Source of the DNA: Molanna angustata
Lineage: Eukaryota > Arthropoda > Insecta > Trichoptera > Molannidae
Direction: 5' to 3'
Assembly: GCA_963576475.1 (NCBI GenBank)
Contig: OY754979.1
Span: 28,117,578-28,181,577 of the forward strand
Length of the DNA: 64,000 nt
A program made the translations under genes and the position numbers. Within the stretch, counting starts at the first letter, position 1, and every line of letters starts with the position of its first letter. A model generated the notes under the pieces. It did no database searches and was not told the DNA's origin. It was given only the letters and a program-made list of their open reading frames with translations. Of the stretch, positions 46,511-58,600 are shown piece after piece.

Positions 46511-47199
46511 GGTAGAAGCCGAAATTTCGAAATGCTTATTCAACCCAATCTATTCGTGCACTTATCAATCCATTTAATATTTCTTGTAAGAGACAATATT
46601 TATGTATCAATATAAAATCCCAAACCCTGATTTCTGATTGTAGTAATTGTACCGGCTAGCTGTCAAACTTAAATTTGCTGGTGGAAAACTGCTTGATCGA
46701 CATTGTAGTCTCATTTCTACCAATATGAAAAAAAAATTTAAAAAATATTTTATTGTAATGAATACATGAAAAGCACGAATGTATTTATTATTATATATTT
46801 TTATATTTTTGTGCATTCAAATTATCCACACGTTTTTTGAAACCAAATGAATGTTAGATAATCGTAACAAAAAAAGATAATTATTTTCATAGTGGTATTA
46901 TCGATGACCCTGAAATGACAACACACCATCCATTTCTAATTTCACACTAATGTTTCCCGCAGTTTCGGCGTCCGCGCGGCGTTGTGTTTTTGGGTTCAGT
47001 AATTTGCTATTTTCTGTGTTAAATATCCAATTTTTGTCATTCGTATTGCATCTCGGTATTGTTTTAACGTTGTTTTAGTGTTATGTGAACATAATTTTAG
47101 TGTATCTGGTTGTGAGTGCTATTTTATTCCCAAAAATTGAGGCGTAAACATCGACTCTTACGAAAGCCAACACACTTTAGTGTCTATGATTTTTAAGAG
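46511..47199. promoter_or_regulatory. Shared upstream region of GPAA1 (-) and PDS5 (+)
   Basis: GPAA1 starts at 46510 on the minus strand, and the next gene on the plus strand is PDS5. A CpG-richer core at 46960-46990 (GGCGTCCGCGCGGCGTTG) sits between them. On its PDS5 side, AAGAG|GTAATA at 47199/47200 could be the donor of a non-coding first exon of PDS5. No TATA box is obvious. This is inference from orientation and composition. Confidence 0.45.
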
Positions 47200-47938
47200 G
47201 TAATATCGCAATTTTATGAGTGTTTGCAAGCATTTTTAATGTAAAATGTAATTGAGATGCTACTGACTAAGTATTTCTTCTTTATAATGTTTGTTTAGTT
47301 GATGTTATAAATGTCAAATGTTCTTTGTTTACTACGAAAATCGTGTCAAATGGACGTAAGGTCGTGGTACGCGACCATTTTAAAGGCTCATAATTGCATT
47401 ATTTTGGTTCATTAAAATATGTTTTGGAATGTTTATAATGTTAAAGCATTAACAAAAACCGCGAACGCGAAGTGCATTTGATGTTATGACACATTTTTTC
47501 GACACGGTTGCTTTTCGTTTCCGATATGGTTCATAGATCCATCTCGCTTTGTTGACAGAACCAATATATTTTTAGGTTAACATTGTTTTGTCGATTTTTC
47601 AAATTCGAGTTTCCTTCGATGTGATTTATTCAATTCAGTTTCATATTTTAGTATGTTTATTACATCTCATTATATAATTACTTTCAACCTAAATTATTAT
47701 ATTGATAATGACTTTATAAAATGATTGTTTTATATAAAAAAAAACGTACATTTGTCGTCTTGTTTTCAGTCAGCTATATCAAATTACTTGTTAATGATTG
47801 TATTTCATACCAAGGATAAGTTAAATCATGAAAATGTAATATTATAACAAATAGTATTTATTTTATTTTTATTATATTATATTTAATTAAGCACAGACAC
47901 AGGCATGAATGCCCAAATATTTCTGCGCATAATAGCTT

Positions 47939-48219
47939 ATATCGGTAATGATATGGCAAAAGGTTATAACTGCGATTTTTTTCATTTTTTACCTTTGTTC
48001 CACAAAATGTTTCTAATACTACATTCCATAGTATGGCAAAAGGATAGAGGTGCTACTGCACTATATACTGAGATTTTTCAAGATAATATATCCTATGCCA
48101 TAAAAAAAAGTTATTACAAGTTTATATATCACAAGTATAAATATCACAAGTTTATTTTGGCTCTCCTGTAAAATTTGGTTCAGAGCAGTTATAGCCCTTT
48201 GCCATAACACTACCGATAT
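47939..48219. mobile_element. Short foldback repeat
   Basis: ATATCGGTAATGATATGGCA and GGTTATAACTGC are mirrored by GCAGTTATAGCCCTTTGCCA and ACTACCGATAT. A third partial copy of the GGCAAAAGG block is inside at 48036. It is non-coding and lies in the interval upstream of the first coding exon of PDS5. Confidence 0.65.
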
Positions 48220-48399
48220 ATGGGAAGTACATAAGTACATATTCTAAGATTTTTGCGTGTACCGTTCTTGTTGAGAAAAATAATTATAAAATTTGTGCTG
48301 AAAATATTCTTGTGTATAAAATATAATACTAATAACACAGATCACAAATAACTCGGTAATTATTTACAAAATAAGTCACTTATTATTATTATTAGAGGG

Positions 48400-49075
48400 T
48401 GTTCTTATGCTCTGTGACCCTTAGGATCTTTTGCGCTCCCCCCTACTTGCTTATCGGGTTTCCTGTTACAGCATCCCTTCGAGTCCTAGCTCTCTTAGGA
48501 AGTTTAGGACCCGCAGGGGATTCAATGAGGGTGTGTATCCAATGTCCATTTGGGGCCTGCCCAAAGTCCTCATTCTAACTCGTGTCACAGCATCACACTG
48601 CACGATGAGGTGGTGTGGCGTTTCCGCCCCCTCCCTACAGAATCTGCATATGCCATCTTCTTCTAGTCCTATATTCCGCAGATGTTCCCCAAGTCTACAA
48701 TGGCCTGTGAGGAACCCCGTTAGAGGTTTTAGGGCTTTCCTGCCGAGGCTCAAACATGTTCCGGACCTTTTTCGGTCATAGTTACCGAGCAAGTCCTTAG
48801 CCTGCTTGAGCCCTGGGAGTTCAATCCAGTAGCTAGATCTCACTTTCTCCATAATTCTCTTTTCTTCTGTCTGGAAATATGAATTTCCTAGGCCGCAGAA
48901 TGGCTCTGGTCCTATCAGATGCTCTCTCGCACCCTTCCTGGCAAATCTATCAGCTGGCTCATCCTTCAACTCCCATATGCCCTGTTACCCAGAGCAGGGA
49001 GACCTTATTATTCTTGCCTAGTTCATTGAGTTTTAATAGGCATTCCCAAATCATTTTTTAGTCAATGTTTGGGGA
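48400..49075 (-). pseudogene. Jockey-group LINE: RNase H and C-terminal zinc knuckle remnant
   Basis: Minus strand: LNELGKNNKVSLLWVTGHMG is followed by a frameshift near 48968, then EPADRFARKGARE (RNase H end), GPEPFCG, LTGHCRLGEHLRNIGL, the knuckle CRFC-x8-HHLIVQC, and a last stretch to LGLEGML at 48466. The frameshift shows it is dead. It lies in the interval between the putative PDS5 promoter and its first coding exon. Confidence 0.85.
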
Positions 49076-49139
49076 ATTTTATGCCATGTCACTTACTGAT
49101 CTAAATAATTTTTTTATCAGTAGATATTAATGTGTGTAT

Positions 49140-49600
49140 ATTATAATAATAATAATAATAAATGGATAATTTATATAGCGCCATTTTTGTGTTTTCACCT
49201 CAAGGGCGCTTAACAATTATACCTGAAGAAAAAATAATAAATAAAAATCAACCTAGATATAAATCATTTAATCACTATATGAGTTTTTAAAAAAATAAGT
49301 TTTTAACTGTTTTTTGAACACACTTTCATTGTCTATTGATCTTAAACTATATGGGAGCTTATTCCACTGAACTGGACCCACCACAGCAAATGCTCTTTCA
49401 CCAAAGTTCGTCATTCGAAGCGTATGTTCTTTTAGACGATGCATGGCCGTTACTTGCAGATTGAAGAGTAGATCTTTTTTGGTTCAGATCATCTGGTACA
49501 CAAAGATCCATAAGGTATTTTGGAGCATGTCTGTGAATAGCTTTGTGCACCATCCAGCATATCTTGAACTGAATCCTCTCCGCAAGGTAAAAACTTGCTT
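49140..49600 (-). pseudogene. L2/CR1-like LINE 3' end
   Basis: The minus-strand reading FGERAFAVVGPVQWNKLPY, then SLRSIDNESVFKKQLKTYFF, ends SYSD and a stop near 49276. A tail with GGCGCTATATAAATTATCC and an ATTATTATTATT microsatellite follows at 49145-49160. It is strongly truncated. A similar tail (CGGCGCTTTATAAATTTT) is at 59802 on the plus strand. Confidence 0.8.
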
Positions 49601-50452
49601 TGAAAAGTTATAAAAAATTAAACTTGCCACTGTGGTATTTGTACACAATTCAAAGCAAAGCACCCTAGGTATTTAATAATTATTATAATCAAGTGCTTAT
49701 TATTTTCATCATAATCTTTTTTATGTAAACGTTTATTTTATACTTTAGTGAAACACACATATTAAATTGTTTTTTGTAGATTAACAACTAGTATCATGCT
49801 GAGATTGTATTCTGAAAGTTCATCATAATGTATCTGTGTGTGTGTGTGCGTGCGTGCTGTGTACTATGTCCTATGTACAGCATGTATATTCTACTTTATT
49901 GATTATAGACAAAGTACCCATGTGATTCTTTACAAATTTGTATATCCAATTCTCGCTTACACCCCATTAGATTTTGAAGGATATCTGATCGGTGCTTCTC
50001 AATTTTAGTAACTGTCAAATATTTGAAAGTGACCCCAAGCTCAGGAAACTTAAAATTTGATATTTTTATTTTCAAATTGACACTGAAATTTAATGAGGCA
50101 TTGAAGAATTATCAAGTTTTCGTAATGAAATATTTAAATCAAAAATAATTTAACAAACTCATTTCACAAAAAGGCGGAATAATTTCCATAAAAAAATTGA
50201 ATACTTTGTGGAGTGACTTGGTAGTGAGGAGTATAGTGTTGGCCACAACCCACTCGTTTTTCTATTCCACAGCTGAAACATTTGTTAATTTTGTCAAAAA
50301 ATAATTCAGTCTTTTGCTTCTAGAATTCAATGTTTTTCCAAAAAAGGGCATTTTTTTTTTGTTTTATTATATACATAAGAATATATTTTTATCACACTAA
50401 AAAATGTCAATCATTGCGAGCTTTTTCATTCAATGCAATCAGATATGATAGA

Positions 50453-50665
50453 TGTCGGCATTCGTGGTACAGTTGGTTAGGTATCTAACTGCTGATCCAA
50501 AGGTCCCCGGTTCGATTCCCGGTGGAGACACAGTTTTTATTTGTGTTTTTAGTCTGTGAGACGATTAATATCGTAAGTCTCCAGAATGTGACAACTTGCT
50601 TGTTATTGGGTGCGTGTTAAATAATTATTTGACATAGTGCCTGTTAGTTGTCCGAGAAGCTACAT
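50453..50665 (+). mobile_element. SINE family 3 copy, full length
   Basis: Best family 3 copy: GGCATTCGTGGTACAGTTGG (box A-like) and CCGGTTCGATTCCCGGTGG (box B), then the body ACACAGTTTTTATTTGTG, GATTAATATCGTAAGTCTC, GACATAGTGCCTGTTAG. It lies upstream of the first PDS5 coding exon. Confidence 0.9.
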
Positions 50666-51633
50666 GAAATACAATACAATTATGAAGTAAGTTAATTGTA
50701 AAATTATTTAGTTATGTTTAGGTTATTTATTGGACAGTTTCAGTATTATCGTTGCCTTTGTTCGGTTGCCATAAAAGTTACTTGTTTTTGATAGACAGGT
50801 GCGATTTGACACTAAAATGTATTATTATTAGAGTAAAATACACCAATTACAGTGATTGTGTTGTATTGAATATATCAATATTATATAGTTATTGTAAAAC
50901 AACTTGAACCCATCACGTGGGTGTGCAGATCCCAAATTTGAATCTTTTTGCACGGTTAGTATAAGTGCAAACTGCCCCCCTCCATGGCGAAAAGGCTCAA
51001 TAACTTTAGTGGAATCTATAACATGAGAAACAACACAAAATATTTAGTAGGTATCACAAAACAAATTGTTTTGTATTCACTATAGTTCGGTTAATTTTAA
51101 CATATTTTTTTTCAGTATTGGTACCTACTCTAACAAAATTTATAATCTGAGCTGTCTTCACAATGGCAACAGTAAATTGATTAGTTGGAAGATGTTTCCG
51201 TTTGGCAAAACAAATTGTATCATTTGAGGTTTCGACGAAATTTTAAATTTATTATTAAAATAAATTTATTACCTTCCAGCCTATATGAAAAAATGTCAAA
51301 TAAATTAAATAATAATGTTTTTAGTCACCTAACCTAATATTTTTCAAATAATAATATATGTATACTATATTAATAGGATAACGGATCCTTAAAAGGACTA
51401 TATTTCATATTTTTATTTTGAAATTCATAACTGTGCGCCGTTCAAATGTAGGTATGTACCTACCTATCTGTTAAGCAAATAAATCTTACCATACCTACTC
51501 ATTTTTGGGTTGAAGTGGCTCAGTCCTAGGTGACTAAATTCTAAATCCTATGCCAAACTTAATGTCGATGGCGTAGCATTTCACATTATTGTATATGGAG
51601 AAAGAAGATAGATTGTTTTCTATGAGTTTCTAC

Positions 51634-52167
51634 TAGGGTTTATAAGGGAAAATTATCAATCCCAATCCCGGGAAATTTTAGTCAGGAATTCCCGCTACCT
51701 TTGGGAAAAAATTTGATCTTGATGCGAAAACGTTTGTTAAAATTAAACCATGATTTAAAATTGTTTGAGATCTCCGGAAAACGAACTCCTAATTTGGAGT
51801 TGTCTACAAAAGCTTTATTATCTGTGAAACCAACTTCTAAAGAAAGTGAAAGAGTTTCCTCAGTAACAGGCAATTTTGTCACTAAAATCAAAATTCAGCT
51901 TTCCGATAAGGTGCTTAATGCGTTGACATGTTTAAAGGCCTATGACATGTTTATTGCTAAATAATAAGCCAAAGAATTCTAAGATTTTTATTTGAGTTTT
52001 TGTATGTTTGGTGATTAAAAAAATATATGTTTATGAAAACTTTTTTTTTTAATTTTGTTATTCCGTACGACCTTTGGCTTTTTTTGTAGATTCCCGATTC
52101 CCGGATTTTATTTGTTTTTATTCCCGGGTCCTGGGAACATCAAAGATCCAGGAAATAAGAAACCCTA
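51634..52167. mobile_element. hAT element with 8-bp target duplication and transposase remnant
   Basis: The target duplication GTTTCTAC (51626-51633) and GTTTCTAT (52168-52175) flanks ends TAGGGTTTAT... and ...AAACCCTA. The plus-strand frame 51701-51964 encodes the hAT dimerisation block: KLFEISGKRTPNLEL, LLSVKPTSKESERVSSVTG, LSDKVLNALTCLKAY. It is an internally deleted copy that keeps only the transposase C-terminus. Confidence 0.85.
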
Positions 52168-52666
52168 GTTTCTATTGGCATTTTTAAAACTGTTATTATT
52201 CATAACAATCATACATGACCAAGCTAATTTCTTGGCATCTTGATAGATCGCTGAATACTCTTTATGGGATTCGATTTGATAAAATTACCAAACACTTTTG
52301 ACAAAGTCATTAAAATTATCTTTCATCGAAAACATTTTATATTTAATATAGAACCACTCGTAAAGTTCTTCACAATCAACCTTACTTTTTGATAGATTGC
52401 AAAGGTTAGTTTAAGCTAACGCGCATGCTCTAAGCATTTTGATAGGTCTGCAACACAATTCTCATAAGCATTCCTCGATTTAGGAAGCCACATGATCTCC
52501 TAACTCAAGTGAGCGACTGTTAGCAATGAAAACGTGGTTAGTAATTAGAATTTAGGTTGAACTCTGCATTCAGACCTAAGTGTATTGATGAGTCTTCTCT
52601 GATATTGTTTTGATTAACTCTAATGGAATATTAACTCTATTTAATTTTTATTTTCAGGTTGTCAGT

Positions 52667-55600
52667 ATGTCGGACATAGTTTACCCGCAGGGTTGCCGCC
52701 CTGTTACAGATGACCTTGGATCCGATGAATTGGTGCGGCGACTTAAGGTAAAAAATATTTCTCTGCTAGGAAATGAATCTAAAACTTTGACACTTAATAA
52801 TAATAAAAATCAAATTTTTACACTGCTGTTTTATGGCAAATGACCATCCCATGGGCGCTTTTGATTATTTGTTTGGTAAACAGAGAAGTCTTAAGCAATT
52901 TACTGATGTTCCCAAAACTCTGCTCTATACACACTTCACAAGGCAATTTGATAGGTCAGTTTACACTGAAACCACAATCAAAGTAAGCTGCTTTACTCGC
53001 TATATCCAATTCCTTTAAAGAATTTCTGTAATTCTGATGATCTCAATGGTAAGTGACTCTCTGATGGTACTTTCCTCTGACACAGTTCTTGAATATAGTG
53101 CGCAGCCAAGTCATTTTTTTTTTTATTAAAAACCCATCTAGAGACCTTCTCATGTCGACTCAATAGTAGTCCATTGTGATAATTTGCCTCCTAGATGTCA
53201 TTCCATAGTCCTATCTCCTGGAAGAACTGTAAAATCCTTTGTGGATCGGTGTCTCTGATTTGCTTTTGATAAGCAATATGCAAACCTATTTTCTTTACTC
53301 TTGTTTGCATTAGTGGGCCACATTCTGTAAGTAGATGGCAGCAGCCAAGTCATACAGAACTTTGAAAACCATCAAGCACACTTTGTAATCTATTCGTTTT
53401 GGAAACCTCGACCAGTGCAGCTTAATTTAAACGATTTACTATGCCGCGGTAGTAAGCACACGATACAGATTATTGATAACATAATCTGTCTGCTGATATT
53501 AGGGGTGTTAAATATACATTACATACATACCATCACGCCATAACCCTGTTATCAGCAGGCAGAGATAATCAAACACCATAAACTTCTGTCTTTGCATACA
53601 TTCATTGTCTCAATCACATTCATACATCACGCCATAACCCTGTTATCGGCAGGCAGAGATAATCAAACACCATAAACTTCTGTCTTTACATACATTCATT
53701 GTCTCAATCACATTCATACATCTTTTCATACATACATGGTTGTCTATTTAATTACACTAGTATAGGGAGATGGTTTTTTATTATAAGATTGTTTGTGATT
53801 AATTAATTTAAATGAATTTTTATCAAAAGTTTATTTGCGTGTTGAAAAGTATTCTCAAAACTCATCTCTATAGATATTAGATATACTACAGACAATAAAT
53901 ATTGGGGTAACTGATATTTTATATAACTAGTTGCATGTATCACATGAGATCCAACTGTCAATAGCGATAGTATGTATAGTTGAAGAATAAGAATCAAACT
54001 ATAAACCCATTAATCCAAATTATTGAAAATTTTAACACATGTTGGTATGTATGTCAAGATAGGACAGTATGGAGGTCAGTCCTCTTTTCCTACCCGGGAT
54101 ATGAAAATAGCATGATGGTTCTGTATGTATGTTTGGAGATTAAGTATTAAACTATTAAGTCTTCTTATATATTGTATAGGCGACTGCCATACAAATTGTA
54201 TGAAGCGATATCGTCACTAAATTCAATTTTTATAAAAATTGTTATAAAAATTTTGAGATGTACTTCTACAGTACTAATATTTTTTATAGAAAATTAAATT
54301 ATCTAGTTGGGGTGTTTCGGCTTTTTTCGATATTTTTAAAAAATTTGGAAATATAGGCAGTACCCATAAATTTATCATAAAAAAAATATTTTTCTCAATA
54401 AAAAATGTTTGAGAAACCCTGGAATTTTTTTGAAAAAACCAATTTGAGATTTTGTATAATTTGTCTATGTTTATACCAATTTTCAGCATTCTAGCTTTAG
54501 TGGTTTCTGAGATAATGGAAAAATAAACCAAAAATTCAAAAGTTGATAACCCCTGACTGAAACAAAAATTCACAATTCTGAGTATAAAAGTTTTGTAGGC
54601 CTATAACTATTTATATATTCTGAAATTTTAGGCATTGTGAATTCAGCGGATCAAAAGTTATAAGGGGGGGGACAGACACATAGACACAAAAAACTCACAT
54701 AAAATGTTCTACTCCGAATTCTGAGTAAATCCATGTATGGGAACATATATGCTGCGAAGCCTCTAAGTTGGTGTTTTTAGCATGCAAAAAGTCCACCACG
54801 CCTTACAAAATGTTCCTAGTATTCCTTATACGCGGGTCTTGGCTTAATACTTTGTCGATATGTTAAGAGAATAAATTCTCTTGAACAAATCGACAGTTGG
54901 ATGAAAATTAAGGCTACATTTTAGTTGTTTAATAATTATGATATTTAATTAATACAGAATAAGAATGTCGAGGAGAATTCGCGATATGTCAAGCCACAGT
55001 ACTGGAAATAATCCCAAATGATTAGCGTAGGTGGGGGCAACTTTTTATATCTTCCGCTTGCGTTGACAGCCATCCTATGTAGTTAGGAATGGGCAGACAT
55101 CTTAGGGATGTTCCGCCACACTAGTAACGTTTCCTACTATCAGAATATGGTTGTCTAATTTGCGCTTTTCTGTAATTGGACTTATCCCTGTATTAAGTTT
55201 GTATTGTAGCTTGTATGTGTAATCTGTTGAAAAGTCAAATAATAAAATAAAAAAATATTGTATTAGGTACTTCTCGGGCAACAACAGGTAGGTACTATAT
55301 CAAATAATAATTCACTCACCCAATAATAAGTTGCCACATTCTGGAGACTTGTGATGTTTATCGTCTCACAGATTGAGACTGAAATCACAATTAAAAACTG
55401 TGTCTCCACCGGTAATCGAACCCGAGACCCTTGGCTCAGTAGTCAGGTATCTAACCGATTAGCCACGAAGGCCGACGATAGTTTAAGCAGTCATTGTGTC
55501 ATTTTTTATTTGTTTTTTTCATGTGACCAAACCACAATACTATTATACTCATGTCATCCTCGTTCTCTTTTTTGGTATATATCTATTTCTATGTGTCCCC

Positions 55601-58600
55601 ATTTCCACGGCATTTATTCTTCTTTCATGCCTTTTCAGCCATCTCCCTTGTCTTGCGTACATCAATGTTAAATATATACCATCGCATTACTTTTTTTGTC
55701 ATAGCTATCTAAAAAATGTTAACATTCTTTTATTTTTGCTTATCATTAACCATTGTTAATTATTATTAACAATGGTTAATGATTAGCATTAACCATCATA
55801 TATTACGCTGTCAACTTAAAGGTACTTAAACTCTTATAATATTGTTGACTTAGCATAGTTTGGTTATGCCAGCTAAATTTGGATTTGCATTGTTTACCTA
55901 CTTTTATTCAATATTTTCCTAAATAATAAAATGTTCACTGATTCTTTCAAACTCTGCATTTTTTCTGTCATTATATTATGAGAATATAGAAAGTGACGAA
56001 TCATCAAGAAAATGCTTTTGTTCTGATGTATTTATTCCTATTTTTATTATACACTGCTATGGATTGCCACTTGCGCAGGAAGTGTTATTATTATAATTAT
56101 TATGGAATAGTGGAATGTCATGATTTCACAATTTTCAAGTGTATTTTTTACATCAATTTTCAACGGGTATCATGAAGAGAGTGCATATTATTGAGTTTCG
56201 TGGTGATGTATTTGTGTGTATGGCGTATGCTGTATTCTTTCTGTGTCCTCTTTACGATTTCGCGTCCCACACAGATTTTTTTTAATCTTGTTTTAATTGA
56301 TAATAACAGTAAAAAAATCTAAGGATGTAGATAAGTATATCATAAAAAGATCAAATATAAACAAAAGATCACATATACTCAATGAAATTGAACACTTCAT
56401 AACATAAACATAAGATAAATGAAGAATAATGTTATTGTAGTTATCTCCTTATAAAAAAGTACATGGCAGCATCAATATGTCATGTGATCCTTCCAGCATT
56501 TGATGTAGATAAGGAATATGCCCTGGTTGGTTGTGTATTGGTAAGGATCGAATTCAAAGCAGAATGTTTAGCGTGAAACAACAAAATGAACTGTTTCAGT
56601 ATCCCTCTTTCCTATACGCATGCTATGCGTATTAGATCCTTACAAAGCGCGGGAGAGTGTAAATTTGATCGGTAATAATCGATGAATTACAATGTTTAGA
56701 GATCTTAATTTTTTTAATAATTTAACAATTGTTTTGTTGATTCACCGATAGATGTCTTGAAGTCAAAGATATGGGAGTAATATTCATCCAATTTTCGTCT
56801 CAATCAAGTATGAATTTACTGAGATATGAAGGTTCACAATTGGTTCACAATAGCCATGAGGGCATGTATAGATGACGCTCAGCGTTTAGGCACGTGGCCG
56901 GTGGGCATCTATACATGACGTTCGTTTTAAAAGGGTTAAAGTGCATTGACATAGAGTTGTGAATAGTTTTCCAAAGACAACCGTTAATATCTTCTGTATG
57001 TGTTGGGTCATTTTGATAATACCTACCTACTATTGTGGGTGTAGGTGGTTTTTTTTTGTTACATAATTCATTCGATTTCAAACATCAGTGGGAGCAACAT
57101 CAGTTGCCATTTTTTTTCGCATTGTTACATCAGTAACCATTTATAATTTGTTTAAAAAAGTTCTCATTCATTTTGAACCATATTTGTATCATTAGAAATC
57201 TGTGATAGTGAATTTGGGTGTAAGTTCGCAAAAAGAAGCCTATCCTAATTTCTCTTCCAACTCCAATTCCCGAATTCCTTTCTCCAAGGCTTCGGTGGAT
57301 TGGGATCTGCAAGAAGGGTAAGTGCTACCAAACTGTAGTTCTGATTTGTCCGTAGTGTTGATTCATTTATTTGCAATACAGTCCACCATTTAACATACAG
57401 TATGATTTTATCATTTATATTGTTTTTTTTTGTTGTGTCCTCTCTACAGTCTAAACTATTAGTCTGATTGACTTTGTATTGATATCATGTATGAATCCAT
57501 AAACTTAGAGCTCACAGATATCCGTTAATTTCTTCTCTATGATTTAATCTGGTATAATTTTCAAAATGCTCTCACGGTCTGGAAAATTGAGTTTTTTTTA
57601 TTTTGTTTGAACTCTTCAAAAATGCGTTCAGGGATTGTCACCTTTCAAGAAAAAAAATCCTATGGTCTTATAATATTAAGTTTGCATATTTGTATGAAAA
57701 ATGCATATATGTAGCTTCTGCATGGGAATATTGAATATAATTTTTATCAACAAAAAATTATTTGGATTGTTTATTTTGCAGACTTTAGCTCACACATTGC
57801 AAGGTCTTGGTCAGGATGAGGGCATGTACCAACAGTACATTCCCCTGGCGTTGCACCTGGCCGAGGAGCACTTCCTTAGCCATCCCTCTCGCGATGTGCA
57901 ACTCCTCATTGCTTGTTGCATCGCAGACGTCCTCAGGGTGTACGCTCCGGAGGCACCTTACAAGGAACAGGAACAAGTTAAGGTAATCAACTGAAATATT
58001 TATCGACAAACTTATAAACTCCCAAGAGATGAAGTTGGAATATATTTATGTATTTATTTAACTTTTGTACTTAACATTATTATAGTTTAGGAGAACTGAT
58101 AAAACAGAAATGGAGTGATTGAAGGATGTGGACTTGTGCCAGTTATCTTCTTAACTTCCCTCTCATGTCAATTTCTCTGCTTCTTCTTGTCAGTAGTTCA
58201 TCCAAAATATTCACTTATGCGTGCAAAATGAGTATTCAGGGCTTGCAACCTGTCATCTACTGGTTAATTGTGCCTTTTTACTGAGTTCTCTTATCAATCC
58301 AAATTTTAAATTTAAATATTATGTGATGCGCAATATTTTCACATTGTTTGAAAATAAGGTGAAGACACTATCGCCATCTACGAAAATGATGACAATTTTT
58401 TTCTCACTATCTATTGAGAAATTGGTTCATTAACAATGATAGCCACAATCCTTATACTTGTGGTTCAGACTATGCTGTCACATAGATGTCTACCATGAAT
58501 TGCCACAGAATTCATTTGATTTTCTTTTGAATTATTTTTGAGGTAATTATTTTTGTCATTTTACAATTGTCGTATATGTATGAATTAGCTCACAGTTCAT

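Noticed and set aside
47905..48171. 88-codon frame on the plus strand
   Set aside because: Lies across a foldback repeat and shows no protein signature.
50453..50530. tRNA gene on the plus strand
   Set aside because: Same reasoning: family 3 SINE with a shared body and three other copies.
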